From: Oscillatoria sp. HE19RPO
Lineage (GTDB): Bacteria; Cyanobacteriota; Cyanobacteriia; Cyanobacteriales; Laspinemataceae
NCBI RefSeq assembly: GCF_024220515.1
Contig: NZ_JAMXOT010000171.1
Location: forward strand, 1 to 37,131
Length of the DNA: 37,131 nucleotides
Direction of reading: 5' to 3'
Shown: positions 10,490-19,147 of the stretch, one piece after another
Numbering within the stretch: position 1 is the first letter of the stretch
Layout: each line of letters opens with the position of its first letter
Notes under the pieces: generated by a model
Databases searched by the model: none
Seen by the model: only the letters and a program-made list of their open reading frames with translations
Told to the model about the DNA's origin: nothing
Translations under genes and position numbers: made by a program

Positions 10490-10537
10490 CATCTCACTGA
10501 ATTTAGTCCTGAAACAGCACCCTGAGCATTCAGACAA

Positions 10538-10575
10538 AGAGAACGCAGAGAAAACAAGGTTTCTCTGCGTTCTCT
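10538..10575 (-). terminator. 16-bp perfect stem-loop between dxs and the flavoprotein gene
   Basis: The arms at 10538-10553 and 10560-10575 are perfect reverse complements (core AGAACGCAGAG) around a six-base loop. The element lies about 50 nt after the dxs stop and just before the flavoprotein start. It has no clear T-run after it on the minus strand, so it may be an attenuating or RNA-stabilising hairpin as well as a terminator. Confidence 0.55.
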
Positions 10576-10626
10576 ATTCCTGAGTTCTAGGGATAATTTT
10601 AAAGGGAAAATTGCTCAGGTTGTGAA

Positions 10627-12534
10627 TTAGTGAGCAACAGAGACTGGCGATTTAAACGTTTGTAAAACGCGATCGGCCATTTGAGAAGGAGTTAAACCCA
10701 ACTCAGCGAAAGATTGGTCCGGGGTGGCATGATCTACCAACTGATCCGGCACACCTAGACGCAACATGGAGACTGGGATATTCTGATCCATGCAGGCTTC
10801 CGCCACTGCCGAACCAAAACCACCCATCAGGCAACCTTCTTCCATCGTCACCACTTTACCAATGCGTTGAGCCAGGGGCAAAATTAACTCGGTATCCAAG
10901 GGTTTGACAAATCGAGCATTCACCACCGTTGCCTCAATCCCATGTTCGTTGAGAATTTCCGCCGTTTGTAAGGCAGGATACACCATTGAACCATAGCCGA
11001 GGATTAACAAATCATCACCACTGCGGAGGATTTCCCCTTTGCCGATTTCCAGGGGTTCCCAACCTTCTTCCATCAGGGGGACACCGTAACCATTGCCTCG
11101 GGGATAGCGCATGGCGATCGCCCCATCGGTGTAGTCAATTCCCGTCACCAACATCCGTTGCAGTTCCGCTTCATCCTTCGGTGCCATCAGCACCAAATTG
11201 GGAACACAACGCAGATAGGCGATATCATATACCCCTTGGTGAGTCGGCCCATCTGCCCCCACAATTCCTGCCCGATCTAGACAGAAAAACACGGGTAATT
11301 TTTGAATGCAGATATCGTGAATGATTTGGTCATAAGCCCGTTGCAGGAAGGTCGAATAAATCGCGCAAACCGGGCGAACTCCTTCACAAGCTAAACCCGC
11401 TGCCAGAGTCGCGGCGTGTTGTTCAGCAATCCCCACATCAATGTATTGATCCGGCAGTTTGGCTTGGAGTTTATCTAACCCCGTTCCCGTGGCCATTGCG
11501 GCAGTAATGCCGACAATTTTCGGGTTTTCTTCCGCCAGTTTAATCAGAGTTTCGGCAAAAACTTTGGAATAGCTGGGGGGTTTGGGTTTATTGGAGGGAA
11601 TGGCTTTTCCTGTGGCCAGATTAAAGGGATTTTGGGCATGGTAACCCACTTGGTCTTTTTCGGCGATCGCATAGCCTTTACCCTTCACCGTAGCCACATG
11701 AACCAACACCGGACCGGGCATTTGATGCGCTTGATTGAAGGTGGCGATCAACTCTTCCAAATTATGACCATCGATGGGTCCAATATAGGTAAAGCCCAAC
11801 TCCTCAAAGACTGCCCCCACTTTGGGAACTGCCAAGCGCTTCATCCCTTCCTTGATGCGTTGCATTTCTGGGGTGAAGGTTTCCCCGACAAAGGGGAGAT
11901 GTTTGAACTGTTCCTCTAAATTGTCTTTGAGGAACTGAACCGGGGGACTCAGGCGCATTTTATTCAGATAACGAGGAATCGCCCCCACATTGGGAGAAAT
12001 GGACATTTCGTTATCATTGAGGACCACCATCAAATTGGTGTGAGGCAAATGACCGGCATGGTTAATCGCTTCCAATGCCATGCCGCCCGTGAGTGCACCA
12101 TCGCCAATCACCGAGACGACTTTGAATTTTTCCCCTTTCATATCCCGGGCTAAGGCCATGCCTAATCCCGCCGAAATGCTCGTGGAGGCGTGACCTGCGC
12201 CAAAATGGTCAAATTTGCTTTCGCTGCGTTTGAGGTATCCCGCAACGCCATTTTTTTGGCGCAGGGTGTGGAAATTGTTGTACCGTCCGGTAATCAGTTT
12301 ATGGGGGTAGGCTTGGTGACCGACATCCCAGATGACTTTATCGCGATCGAGGTCGAGGGTTTGGTAGAGGGCCAGGGTGAGTTCGACCACCCCCAAACCA
12401 GGGCCGAGATGACCGCCCGAGGCGGCGATGGTTTCCAGATGCTTTTCCCGAATTTGTCGAGCAATTTGCTCAAGTTGATGGATGGATAAACCGTGCAACT
12501 GGTTTGGGTGAGACAGTTCACTCAGATGCATCAT
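10627..12534 (-). CDS. dxs: 1-deoxy-D-xylulose-5-phosphate synthase
   Basis: This thiamine-diphosphate enzyme condenses pyruvate with glyceraldehyde-3-phosphate, the first step of the MEP isoprenoid pathway that feeds carotenoids, phytol and quinones. The length of 635 residues is normal. The ThDP/Mg motif runs from GDGALTGG (about 144) to NDNEMSIS (about 173). The pyrimidine-binding domain carries [15 protein letters not shown] and [15 protein letters not shown], and the C-terminal transketolase domain follows. The start is one of two adjacent ATG codons, without a clear ribosome binding site. The upstream 630 bp contain only repeats. Confidence 0.97.
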   Translation of the reverse strand: MMHLSELSHPNQLHGLSIHQLEQIARQIREKHLETIAASGGHLGPGLGVVELTLALYQTLDLDRDKVIWDVGHQAYPHKLITGRYNNFHTLRQKNGVAGYLKRSESKFDHFGAGHASTSISAGLGMALARDMKGEKFKVVSVIGDGALTGGMALEAINHAGHLPHTNLMVVLNDNEMSISPNVGAIPRYLNKMRLSPPVQFLKDNLEEQFKHLPFVGETFTPEMQRIKEGMKRLAVPKVGAVFEELGFTYIGPIDGHNLEELIATFNQAHQMPGPVLVHVATVKGKGYAIAEKDQVGYHAQNPFNLATGKAIPSNKPKPPSYSKVFAETLIKLAEENPKIVGITAAMATGTGLDKLQAKLPDQYIDVGIAEQHAATLAAGLACEGVRPVCAIYSTFLQRAYDQIIHDICIQKLPVFFCLDRAGIVGADGPTHQGVYDIAYLRCVPNLVLMAPKDEAELQRMLVTGIDYTDGAIAMRYPRGNGYGVPLMEEGWEPLEIGKGEILRSGDDLLILGYGSMVYPALQTAEILNEHGIEATVVNARFVKPLDTELILPLAQRIGKVVTMEEGCLMGGFGSAVAEACMDQNIPVSMLRLGVPDQLVDHATPDQSFAELGLTPSQMADRVLQTFKSPVSVAH

Positions 12535-12941
12535 ATTTTTTATTGAATTCTGCGATCGTGCTTACAAAGGAAGTTACACAGGGTCAACTGGGGAGTTGAG
12601 GGTGGGTGTGCCGTCCCCCTCACCAGTGACGACCTATGGCCTATGCCCCATCGCGGCTTGGACTGCAAGGGGGATGAGCTTCAATAACTGCTGCTTAACG
12701 GATGAATAAGTCCCACTTAATTTACCATGAGAGGATGGGATTGGGATATTCCCCTTTTACTCTAGTCCAGGTACGGCCCTTCGGACCAACTGGTTTTGAG
12801 AAATTCATTCCGGACGGGTTCGGGATTGGGGTGAAAAACCAGGCCCCATACCCTCAAAGGTGGCGCTATCCGGACCGGGAGTGGCAGAGGTGGGGGTATT
12901 ATTTCAGCGATCGCATCTATAGCGGTTCCCACAGAGCAATT

Positions 12942-12990
12942 GTAGGGTGGGCATTGCCCACCAAATCTAGGTGGGCAATGCCCACCCTAC
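12942..12990 (+). repeat. Long hairpin repeat, 21-bp perfect stem
   Basis: The arms 12942-12962 and 12970-12990 are perfect reverse complements separated by AAATCTA. Each arm contains the near-palindrome TGGGCATTGCCCA. A T-run follows on the plus strand (CATTTTTAATG). This matches a dispersed cyanobacterial repeat type; it could also stop transcription. Confidence 0.85.
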
Positions 12991-13047
12991 CATTTTTAAT
13001 GCTTTTATCAACCGGATTTAGTATTAGGCAGATGTTGAGAATCCACC

Positions 13048-13087
13048 CTAAATGTAGAGGCGATTCGCGAATCGCCTCTACATTTAG
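13048..13087. repeat. 40-bp perfect palindrome, GGCGATTCGCGAATCGCC family
   Basis: The 40 bp are perfectly self-complementary, centred on GATTCGCGAATC. Related palindromes lie at 24535-24569, 26780-26821 and 33041-33068. Their outer arms differ but still pair. Confidence 0.92.
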
Positions 13088-13164
13088 AAAGCCCGCCTGG
13101 GCGGGCATCAAGAGTACAGTAGATTTTTAATCACTGAATTGGGTATAACCAGGAGTCGGCTGTT

Positions 13165-13560
13165 TTGGGAATCAACGTTGACTATCAAGCCGCCTTTGTG
13201 ACGTTGGCGGCTGCTAATTTTGAAGAAATTGTGGAATTTTATGGACAGCTATTGGCGATCGCCCCCAATCCCTATCGTCCAGAGGTCTATGCTGAGTTTT
13301 CTGCGTCCGGGTTGAAATTAGGGATTTTTAAGCCAAAAGCCAGTCATGAGGCGGAGTTTTTGCCCCAGGGTTCGGGCAACTTGAGTTTATGTTTTGAAGT
13401 GACCCATTTGGAGGAGGCGATCGCCCATCTGAGTCACTTAGGATATCCCCCTCCCGGAGAAATTATCACCGCCTCTCACGGACGGGAAATTTACGCCTAC
13501 GACCCATTAGGCAATCGCTTGATTTTTCATCAATCGGTTCAGCATTTCCCCACAAATTAG
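13165..13560 (+). CDS. VOC-superfamily (glyoxalase/bleomycin-resistance-like) protein
   Basis: A 131-residue protein with the beta-alpha-beta-beta-beta modules of the vicinal-oxygen-chelate fold: FVTLAAANFEEIVEFYGQLL at the start and EIYAYDPLGNRLIFHQ at the end, typical of glyoxalase-like members. The start is a TTG at 13165, supported by AGGAG nine bases upstream (13151-13155). Members bind metal and act on glyoxal adducts, antibiotics or aromatic diols; the substrate here is not predictable. Confidence 0.85.
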   Translation: MGINVDYQAAFVTLAAANFEEIVEFYGQLLAIAPNPYRPEVYAEFSASGLKLGIFKPKASHEAEFLPQGSGNLSLCFEVTHLEEAIAHLSHLGYPPPGEIITASHGREIYAYDPLGNRLIFHQSVQHFPTN

Positions 13561-13577
13561 ACCTCAGCCGGAGAACA

Positions 13578-13874
13578 TTATAAATAACCCAATAAATCAG
13601 CAAAACTAAAGAAGCTGACCACTAATAACAAAATTGCGGTTAATTGTGGGAGTCTAAAGGTGGGATAAGGGGCGATCGCACCCCGAACTAAACAGGAACA
13701 GGACGACCCAACCGCATAACTCAGACTCAGGACCAAATAAGGCCAGTCCAGAGTCACTCCCCAAAATCCCAGTAAAACAATGGCTGCCGACAGCATCACC
13801 AGTTCGATAAACAGGGGAGGATTCTGCTGAATATAATTAATCAGGGTATCCCCCCAAAATTGCATACGTCGCAT
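13578..13874 (-). CDS. Small hypothetical membrane protein
   Basis: A 98-residue protein with about three hydrophobic segments (residues about 22-42, 45-65 and 78-96), ending in FFSFADLLGYL. I do not recognise a family. It is convergent with the VOC gene and lies downstream of the phosphoribosyltransferase gene on the same strand, about 160 bp away. Its start is preceded by an 11-bp tandem repeat at 13906-13928. Confidence 0.65.
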   Translation of the reverse strand: MRRMQFWGDTLINYIQQNPPLFIELVMLSAAIVLLGFWGVTLDWPYLVLSLSYAVGSSCSCLVRGAIAPYPTFRLPQLTAILLLVVSFFSFADLLGYL

Positions 13875-13905
13875 TTAGATTAAAAATTTAAGACAGTGTT
13901 TTTAT

Positions 13906-13935
13906 CTTAATCTAAGATTAATCTAAGATTCACCC
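13906..13935. promoter_or_regulatory. 11-bp tandem direct repeat, possible response-regulator site
   Basis: TTAATCTAAGA is repeated exactly at 13907-13917 and 13918-13928, with a degenerate third copy after it. Read as 8-mers with 3-bp spacers it gives CTTAATCT, ATTAATCT and ATTCACCC. This resembles the spacing of the cyanobacterial Pho box. It lies 32 bp upstream of the small membrane protein start but points the other way. Confidence 0.3.
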
Positions 13936-14033
13936 AGCGATCGGCCCTCTGGGGATAGAGGATATCAGCCCAATGTCTATTCCTTCTGGAATAGCCAACC
14001 CTTAGGGACTGATTTTGGAGAGGAAACGGGCAA

Positions 14034-14690
14034 TTATTGGCAGGATAAATAGGCGATCGCCTCGGACATCTCCACCTGGGGAAACGCCTCGTAAAACCGG
14101 CTGACACTCATAAACGGATCGGGAGTTGCCAATACTATCAGGCGATCGCACCAGGGTCTCATCTGTTCCACCAACTCCCCAGGGGCCACCGGCACACAGA
14201 CCCAGATTTGGGCCAAATTTCGCTGTCGTAATGCCTGTACTGCCACCGCCATCGTCATCCCCGTAGCAATCCCATCATCCACCACCAGGGCCAAAGCCCC
14301 AGTCGGGTCCACCTGGGGACAAGCCGATGTCATCTGACTCAACTGCGCTTGAGCTTTCCCTTGAGCCTCCTGTTGAGCCGTTTGGCGGACCTGATGTCGC
14401 AATATCCGTTGCCTCCCCCAAAGAACCACTCCATCCGCCGTTACCGCACCCAGGGCCAATTCTGGGTTCTCTGGGCGCGTAATTTTTTTAGCCACAATGA
14501 TATCCAAGGGACAACCCAATTTCTGCGCCAGAGGGGCGGCGATCGGCAATCCCCCGCGCGGCAACGCATAGACAATCGGTTTCATGCGCCTCAAGTCTGC
14601 ATCGCTTTCAGTCAGTTGTCGAATCACCGCATCAGCCAGTTGTTCTCCCGCATCAGCGCGATCGCGAAATAATGGGGTAGGTATCATCAT
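14034..14690 (-). CDS. Phosphoribosyltransferase-domain protein
   Basis: A 218-residue member of the type I phosphoribosyltransferase fold. The PRPP-binding motif is VVDDGIATGMT, with the acidic pair at residues 138-139. ALPRGGLPIA (about 42-51) and VAKKITRPENPELALGAV are typical of the group often found fused to or next to alpha/beta hydrolases. These proteins are widespread in cyanobacteria and their substrate is generally unknown. GGAGGGG sits immediately before the paired ATG codons, so the second ATG may be the better start. Confidence 0.88.
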   Translation of the reverse strand: MMIPTPLFRDRADAGEQLADAVIRQLTESDADLRRMKPIVYALPRGGLPIAAPLAQKLGCPLDIIVAKKITRPENPELALGAVTADGVVLWGRQRILRHQVRQTAQQEAQGKAQAQLSQMTSACPQVDPTGALALVVDDGIATGMTMAVAVQALRQRNLAQIWVCVPVAPGELVEQMRPWCDRLIVLATPDPFMSVSRFYEAFPQVEMSEAIAYLSCQ

Positions 14691-14968
14691 CCCCTCCAGT
14701 CACATAGCACTTCAGTTGCCTCTATGATGGCTGATTTTTTCCGACCCTGATGCCTCATGGGTCACTTTATCCCTTTTTCTGTTAGCCTAAAATTAGCCTA
14801 AACCCGCTTAAACCGGGGTTTCAATCATTTAAACCCCTAACATAATTTAACCCTCGGGCTTCAAGTCTAAAACCCACAAGACCCAGGAATAAATCTTAAA
14901 TTATCCAAGGCTTTTAAGCCTTTTGGAACAGGGTTATAATTTTAAATTAACCAAACTAAGCATACAAA

Positions 14969-15670
14969 ATGACTAACGAAGACCAACTTAATTTGTTTGA
15001 CATCACCCCTTTTGATGCACCACCTGACCCCCCATCTTTTAATCCCGAACTGATTCCAACTCGTGCTGATATTCCCATTCCTCCCGGTACTTATACCAGC
15101 GTTGACGAACTGTCCATCCCCTGTAACCAATGCCACCGATGCGGATTAGGCGCGAATCGAACTCACGCCGTTATTGGCCGAGGAAATCCCCAGGCCCCGA
15201 TTATGATGATTGGAGAAGCCCCGGGTCAAACCGAAGATGAAACTGGATTACCCTTTGTCGGCAAAAGTGGGGAATTATTAGAAAAAATCCTCGCCTCTGT
15301 CAAACTGTCTACTGAAAAAGATGTTTACATCTGCAATATCAATAAATGCCGTCCCCCCGGAAATCGCACCCCCACCCCAGACGAAATGGAAGCCTGTAAA
15401 CCCTATCTTTTAGAACAAATTCGTCTAGTCAATCCGGCGATTATTTTATTAACAGGAGCAACAGCAGTTAAAGGAATACTCAAGGAAAAACGAGGAATTA
15501 CTAAAATTCGGGGTCAATGGTTTGAATGGGAAGGAAAACTCTGTATGCCCATCTTTCATCCCGCCTATCTACTCCGCAATCCATCCCGAGAAAAAGGGTC
15601 ACCTAAATGGTTAATGTGGCAAGATATTCAAACCGTGAGTGCCAAATTAGCAGAATTTGGACTGAAATAA
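14969..15670 (+). CDS. Family 4 uracil-DNA glycosylase (iron-sulfur type)
   Basis: A 233-residue enzyme that removes uracil from DNA, starting base-excision repair. The likely 4Fe-4S ligands are the C-x2-C pair at C55/C58 and C127 and C143. The active-site motif GEAPGQTEDETGLPFVGKSG lies at residues 82-101, and the second motif HPAYLLRNPS is near the C-terminus. These are diagnostic for the family 4 enzymes. The first 40 residues are a Pro-rich extension. No clear ribosome binding site precedes the ATG. Confidence 0.94.
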   Translation: MTNEDQLNLFDITPFDAPPDPPSFNPELIPTRADIPIPPGTYTSVDELSIPCNQCHRCGLGANRTHAVIGRGNPQAPIMMIGEAPGQTEDETGLPFVGKSGELLEKILASVKLSTEKDVYICNINKCRPPGNRTPTPDEMEACKPYLLEQIRLVNPAIILLTGATAVKGILKEKRGITKIRGQWFEWEGKLCMPIFHPAYLLRNPSREKGSPKWLMWQDIQTVSAKLAEFGLK

Positions 15671-15684
15671 TCAAAACCCGCACC

Positions 15685-15753
15685 CTGTTCGTGTAGCGTT
15701 CCGTAAGGAAAGGGTGGGGCACTTGCGGACAAAGCCCGCCTGCGCGGGCTAGG
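15685..15753 (-). repeat. Structured dispersed repeat, copy 3, with an insertion in hairpin II
   Basis: On the minus strand this reads hairpin I (AGCCCGC-GCAG-GCGGGCT), a spacer, then CACCC...GGGTG and CGGGTTTTG. The TTGA loop seen in copies 1 and 2 is replaced by about 24 bases that include CCTTACGGAACG. It sits between two convergent genes, oriented to terminate the minus-strand gene ending at 15777... only if the transcript runs past that stop. Confidence 0.7.
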
Positions 15754-15776
15754 CTATAAAAATGACTTTTCCCACC

Positions 15777-16514
15777 CTACTCTTCGGAAATAGTGTGGGG
15801 ACTAAAAAAACTAACCCTGTAGCGACAATCTCGTAACCATAAACGGATGGCTTGAGCCATTTCACTATCACTACTATCTCGCGGAGGAGTGGGAATTGCT
15901 GTTTCTGGATAGGCGGTGCGAGAAAACATTTGATTGACTCGCCACCCTTGATCGGTTTGGGATAAAAATAGCCAATGATATTGCTGATATTCGATAGATT
16001 GAGTAGCGGTATAATGACGTTCTAAAGTGGTGAAAAAGACTTGGGCGATCGCCGGATTTGACCCTTCGATTTCTAAATCTCCAGGTAACCGAGAAACCGG
16101 AGGATGATTCACCCCGGGACCTTGAGGCAAAGGCTGAAACTCCGGACGACCCGCGAGAATCACGAACCGAGGCACATAATCTTGACTACTGCGTTGAATC
16201 GTGCGATTGGCATAACCGGGCAAATCAGGCAGTAATTGACTCATTAATAGGTCTAAATCTGCCGGACAGACCCCTCGAACCCTGGGGACAGAGGGAGAAA
16301 CTTGGGCGATCGCCTCCGGTATCCCAACCCTAACCCCCACTGGCAAGAGAGACAGGGTGCAAACACACAGCAGAACCCGGGCAATTCTGGGAAGAACCCC
16401 CCCCAACCCCCCCTTAGTAAGGGGGGGCTTTTCAGAAATCCCTCCCTCCGGTCCCCGGACCTTGGCAAGGGGAGGGTTAGGGTGGGGTCCCTCTTTTACC
16501 CAGTCCTGCATCAT
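15777..16514 (-). CDS. Exported hypothetical protein with repeat-encoded N-terminal extension
   Basis: A 245-residue protein of unrecognised family. A signal-peptide-like hydrophobic stretch ([18 protein letters not shown], then AIAQVS) begins only at about residue 45. The first 42 residues include [15 protein letters not shown] and [11 protein letters not shown], which are translated forms of two common cyanobacterial dispersed palindromic repeats. The mature part carries four Cys or so and a C-terminal [15 protein letters not shown] motif. The first ATG overlaps the pyrF stop (ATGA), which suggests translational coupling. No internal ATG, GTG or TTG lies between the repeats and the signal peptide, so the repeat segment appears to be translated, or else the real start is non-standard. 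Confidence 0.75.
   Translation of the reverse strand: MMQDWVKEGPHPNPPLAKVRGPEGGISEKPPLTKGGLGGVLPRIARVLLCVCTLSLLPVGVRVGIPEAIAQVSPSVPRVRGVCPADLDLLMSQLLPDLPGYANRTIQRSSQDYVPRFVILAGRPEFQPLPQGPGVNHPPVSRLPGDLEIEGSNPAIAQVFFTTLERHYTATQSIEYQQYHWLFLSQTDQGWRVNQMFSRTAYPETAIPTPPRDSSDSEMAQAIRLWLRDCRYRVSFFSPHTISEE
16397..16490. repeat. Two adjacent palindromic repeats inside an ORF 5' end
   Basis: One hairpin is CCCCCC-TTAGTAA-GGGGGG (about 16408-16427). A second G/C-rich unit carries CCTTGGCAAGG (about 16470-16480). Their minus-strand translations give [10 protein letters not shown] and PNPPLAK. Both are dispersed repeat types common in cyanobacterial intergenic regions. Confidence 0.7.
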
Positions 16515-17215
16515 CCCTCTATCTCTTCACAAATCCGCTGAAATGCCGCCCTCGGGTCCTCCGAGGCGGTGATGGGTCGCCCAATCACCAAATAATCAGC
16601 CCCTGCTTTAATCGCCTCTTTCGGAGTCATAGCGCGGCGTTGATCCCCCGCTTCTGACCAAGCTGGACGCACGCCGGGACAGACTAACAGAAACTCAGAC
16701 CCACAAACAGATCGCAATTGTGCCGCTTCGTGAGGAGAACAAACCGCCCCAGGCAAGCCACTCTCTTTCGCAAGTAATGCCATCTGCAAGGCATATTCAG
16801 GCAACTCCACGGGAATTTTGAGGTCAAACGCTAAATCCCGGGAATTGAGACTGGTTAACAGGGTAATCGCAATCAGTTTAGGCGCTTGCTCTCCAGCGGT
16901 TTCTACTAATGCCGTTTGAGCATCTTTGAGCCCCCTGCGTCCACAGGTGGCGTGAATGGTCAGCAAATCAACCTGATACTGGGCCGCAGACCGACAGGCC
17001 CCGGCCACGGTGTTGGGGATATCGTGAAATTTCAGGTCGAGAAAAATCCGTTTTTGCCGAGTTTTCAGTTCCGAGAGAATGCTAGGACCAGAACTGACAA
17101 ACAGTTCTAGTCCCACTTTCCAGAATGAGACCTCGGGAAGGGCATCAATCAGGGTGAGGGCCTCGGTTTGATTGGGGACATCCAAAGGGACGATAATGCG
17201 ATCGCGAACAGACAT
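16511..17215 (-). CDS. pyrF: Orotidine 5'-phosphate decarboxylase
   Basis: The enzyme decarboxylates OMP to UMP, the last step of de novo pyrimidine synthesis. From the ATG at 17215 it is 234 residues, the usual length. Near the N-terminus are [11 protein letters not shown] and the catalytic D-x-K-x2-D in [13 protein letters not shown]. Near the C-terminus are the phosphate-binding segments VCPGVRP and [12 protein letters not shown]. An upstream ATG at 17260 would add 15 atypical residues. The stop overlaps the start of the next gene by four bases. Confidence 0.96.
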   Translation of the reverse strand: MSVRDRIIVPLDVPNQTEALTLIDALPEVSFWKVGLELFVSSGPSILSELKTRQKRIFLDLKFHDIPNTVAGACRSAAQYQVDLLTIHATCGRRGLKDAQTALVETAGEQAPKLIAITLLTSLNSRDLAFDLKIPVELPEYALQMALLAKESGLPGAVCSPHEAAQLRSVCGSEFLLVCPGVRPAWSEAGDQRRAMTPKEAIKAGADYLVIGRPITASEDPRAAFQRICEEIEG

Positions 17216-17279
17216 AATTGCAGGGTAGAGGGGGACAAAGGTTATACCAAATCCAGGCATGAAACGTCCGTTTTTCTAT

Positions 17280-17335
17280 AGCCCGCGCAGGCGGGCTTTG
17301 TTAGTATAGCCCCACCCTTGAGGGTGCGGGTTTTT
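17280..17335 (+). repeat. Structured dispersed repeat, copy 2
   Basis: Hairpin I (17280-17297) is identical to copy 1. Hairpin II is CACCC-TTGA-GGGTG (17313-17326), so its arms differ from copy 1 (CAGGC/GCCTG) while the pairing and the TTGA loop are kept. CGGG and T5 follow. The T-run is on the plus strand while the flanking genes tyrS and pyrF are on the minus strand, so it is not a simple tyrS terminator. Confidence 0.78.
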
Positions 17336-17362
17336 ACAGACGTATCAATACCGGGTTCCGGA

Positions 17363-18721
17363 TCAAGACTGGACTAGGCGGACGAATTTCTTTTTACCGA
17401 CTTGTAAAACCTTGTGATTGAGGTCGGAGGCGGATGCAAAGGAGAGATTTTCATCAGCAATGCGATCGCCATCTAAACGCACTGCCCCCCCTTTAATCTG
17501 GCGACGCGCATCGGAACTACTGGCGCATAACCCACTCAGATTGAGGATATAAAACAGTTTGGCGGGAAATTCTACCCCCGCTAAGGAAAATTCTGGGACC
17601 GCTTCCGCTTGGGTGGCGTCGCCTTGGACCAGGGTTTCTGCGGCGCGTCGGGCCTCCCTTGCTGCCTCTTCCCCATGTTGATGGGCCACCACAGTGGTTG
17701 CCAGCAATTTTTGGCGATCGCGGGGGTTTTCCGGTAACTCGTCCAACGCTAAGGGCGTTAACAGTTCAAAATATTCCTCAATCAAAGAGTCGGGAATCTT
17801 CTCCAACTTGGAATACATGGATAAGGGTTCTTCTGCTAAACCCACATAATTATTCAGGGATTTAGACATCTTCTGAGTGCCATCGGTCCCCAGCAAAATC
17901 GGCATCAGGAGGCCAAACTGAGGCACTTGGCCGAAATAGCGCTGTAAATCCCGTCCCACAGCGATATTAAACTTTTGGTCCGTCCCGCCCAGTTCCACAT
18001 CGGACTGAACCGCCACTGAATCATACCCTTGCATCAGGGGATAGAGAAACTCATGGAGGTAGATGGGGTTGCCTTTCTCGTAGCGATCATTGAATCCCTC
18101 TTTTGCCAACATTTGTCCCACCGTCATGGTGGTTAAGAGTTCCTGAATTTTGGCTAAATTCAGCTTGGACAACCATTCCGAGTTGTAGCGAATTTCTAGC
18201 CGTCCGGGGGTATCGAAATCTAAAATAGAACGAACTTGGTCGAGATAGGTTTGGGCATTGCGCTGGACATCTTCTGCGGTGAGTTGGCGACGGACTTCTG
18301 ATTTGCCTGTGGGGTCGCCAATCTGGGCGGTAAAGTCCCCAATAATCAAAACGGCAGTATGACCGGCATCTTGAAACGCCCGCATTTTGCGGACCGGGAT
18401 GCTGTGACCCAGGTGGATATCGGCACCCGTGGGGTCGATGCCTAGCTTAACCCGTAAGGGTCGGTCTGCAAGGTGCAGACGGGCAACCAAGGACTCATTG
18501 GGGTCCTGGGATTCAGGTTGATTGGGAAAAATTTCGCTGACACCACGGTGCAGCCAAGCTAAACTTTGATTCAAGGGTTTTAATCTTCTAGTGCCAGGTT
18601 GTACAAATGCGTCAGTGGGTTGGAGACTTACAAGTTTACCTAAAAAATCAGGTAATCCTTGTGCTGCGAGATCGTCAACCGAACTGGGCCAGGGGTTAGG
18701 GGGTAAACCATAACCCTGCAC
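17363..18721 (-). CDS. tyrS: Tyrosyl-tRNA synthetase
   Basis: The enzyme charges tRNA-Tyr. The catalytic domain shows the HIGH-type motif [11 protein letters not shown] and the signature KMSKS ([10 protein letters not shown]). The C-terminal S4 RNA-binding domain has [15 protein letters not shown]. The reading frame opens at a GTG (18721), giving 452 residues. Most enzymes of this type begin close to the SLAWLHRG segment, so an in-frame TTG at 18574 (403 residues) is an alternative start. There is a stop codon just upstream of the GTG. The extra 49 residues are Pro/Leu rich with no recognised domain. Confidence 0.93.
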   Translation of the reverse strand: MQGYGLPPNPWPSSVDDLAAQGLPDFLGKLVSLQPTDAFVQPGTRRLKPLNQSLAWLHRGVSEIFPNQPESQDPNESLVARLHLADRPLRVKLGIDPTGADIHLGHSIPVRKMRAFQDAGHTAVLIIGDFTAQIGDPTGKSEVRRQLTAEDVQRNAQTYLDQVRSILDFDTPGRLEIRYNSEWLSKLNLAKIQELLTTMTVGQMLAKEGFNDRYEKGNPIYLHEFLYPLMQGYDSVAVQSDVELGGTDQKFNIAVGRDLQRYFGQVPQFGLLMPILLGTDGTQKMSKSLNNYVGLAEEPLSMYSKLEKIPDSLIEEYFELLTPLALDELPENPRDRQKLLATTVVAHQHGEEAAREARRAAETLVQGDATQAEAVPEFSLAGVEFPAKLFYILNLSGLCASSSDARRQIKGGAVRLDGDRIADENLSFASASDLNHKVLQVGKKKFVRLVQS

Positions 18722-19147
18722 CCATCATAAATAACTTTGGTCCCTTATCTTGGAGTTCTTGGAGTGGTTGACGTAATCATGGGTTAAAGGGTTGAAGACT
18801 AGGAAGATGAGGCCAAATTGCCAGAATGAGTGAGTTAAGGTGGGTTAGACCGGGGAGAACCTGGGAGAAATCAAAGAGTCGAGTCCCCCACCGCGTCAAG
18901 ATTGCGATCGGGCCGTCCGGATTATTGGATTGGGAACTTGTCGATCTAATTTTGGGGAAGCCAGCGCGTGGGCGTTGCGGCAGGATTGGACTTGGGATGA
19001 TAAACTGCATCGATGAGATTGCTACCACCAATTGTTCTGCGATCGCGCTAAAATTGCTCCCAAATGACTTGACCTCACCTGTATCCCCAGTTGCCCGGTC
19101 CGCCTTTCATCCTATTGAGCTTTGATTAGAGAGGAAGTAAAATCGCC
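18722..19147. other. Intergenic region between divergent tyrS and PBP genes
   Basis: The 426 bp must hold the promoters of both genes. Short open frames cross it on both strands, but none has a recognisable protein, a ribosome binding site or a conserved motif. AGAGGAAG before the GTG at 19148 is the only clear signal. Confidence 0.5.

Larger units (their letters stand above)
12535..13164. other. Repeat-rich intergenic region
   Basis: The 630 bp between divergent dxs and the VOC gene hold a 21-bp-stem hairpin (12942-12990), a 40-bp perfect palindrome (13048-13087) and a short GCCCGCCTGGGCGGGC inverted repeat just after it (about 13091-13106). The open frame running through the region encodes translated repeat sequence and is not considered a gene. 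Confidence 0.7.

Noticed and set aside
12702-13130. 142-residue plus-strand ORF
   Set aside because: Its C-terminal half is a translation of the 12942 hairpin and the 13048 palindrome; no domain and no ribosome binding site are apparent.
18777-19125. Short ORFs on both strands between tyrS and the PBP gene
   Set aside because: Neither has a recognisable product, and they overlap each other.
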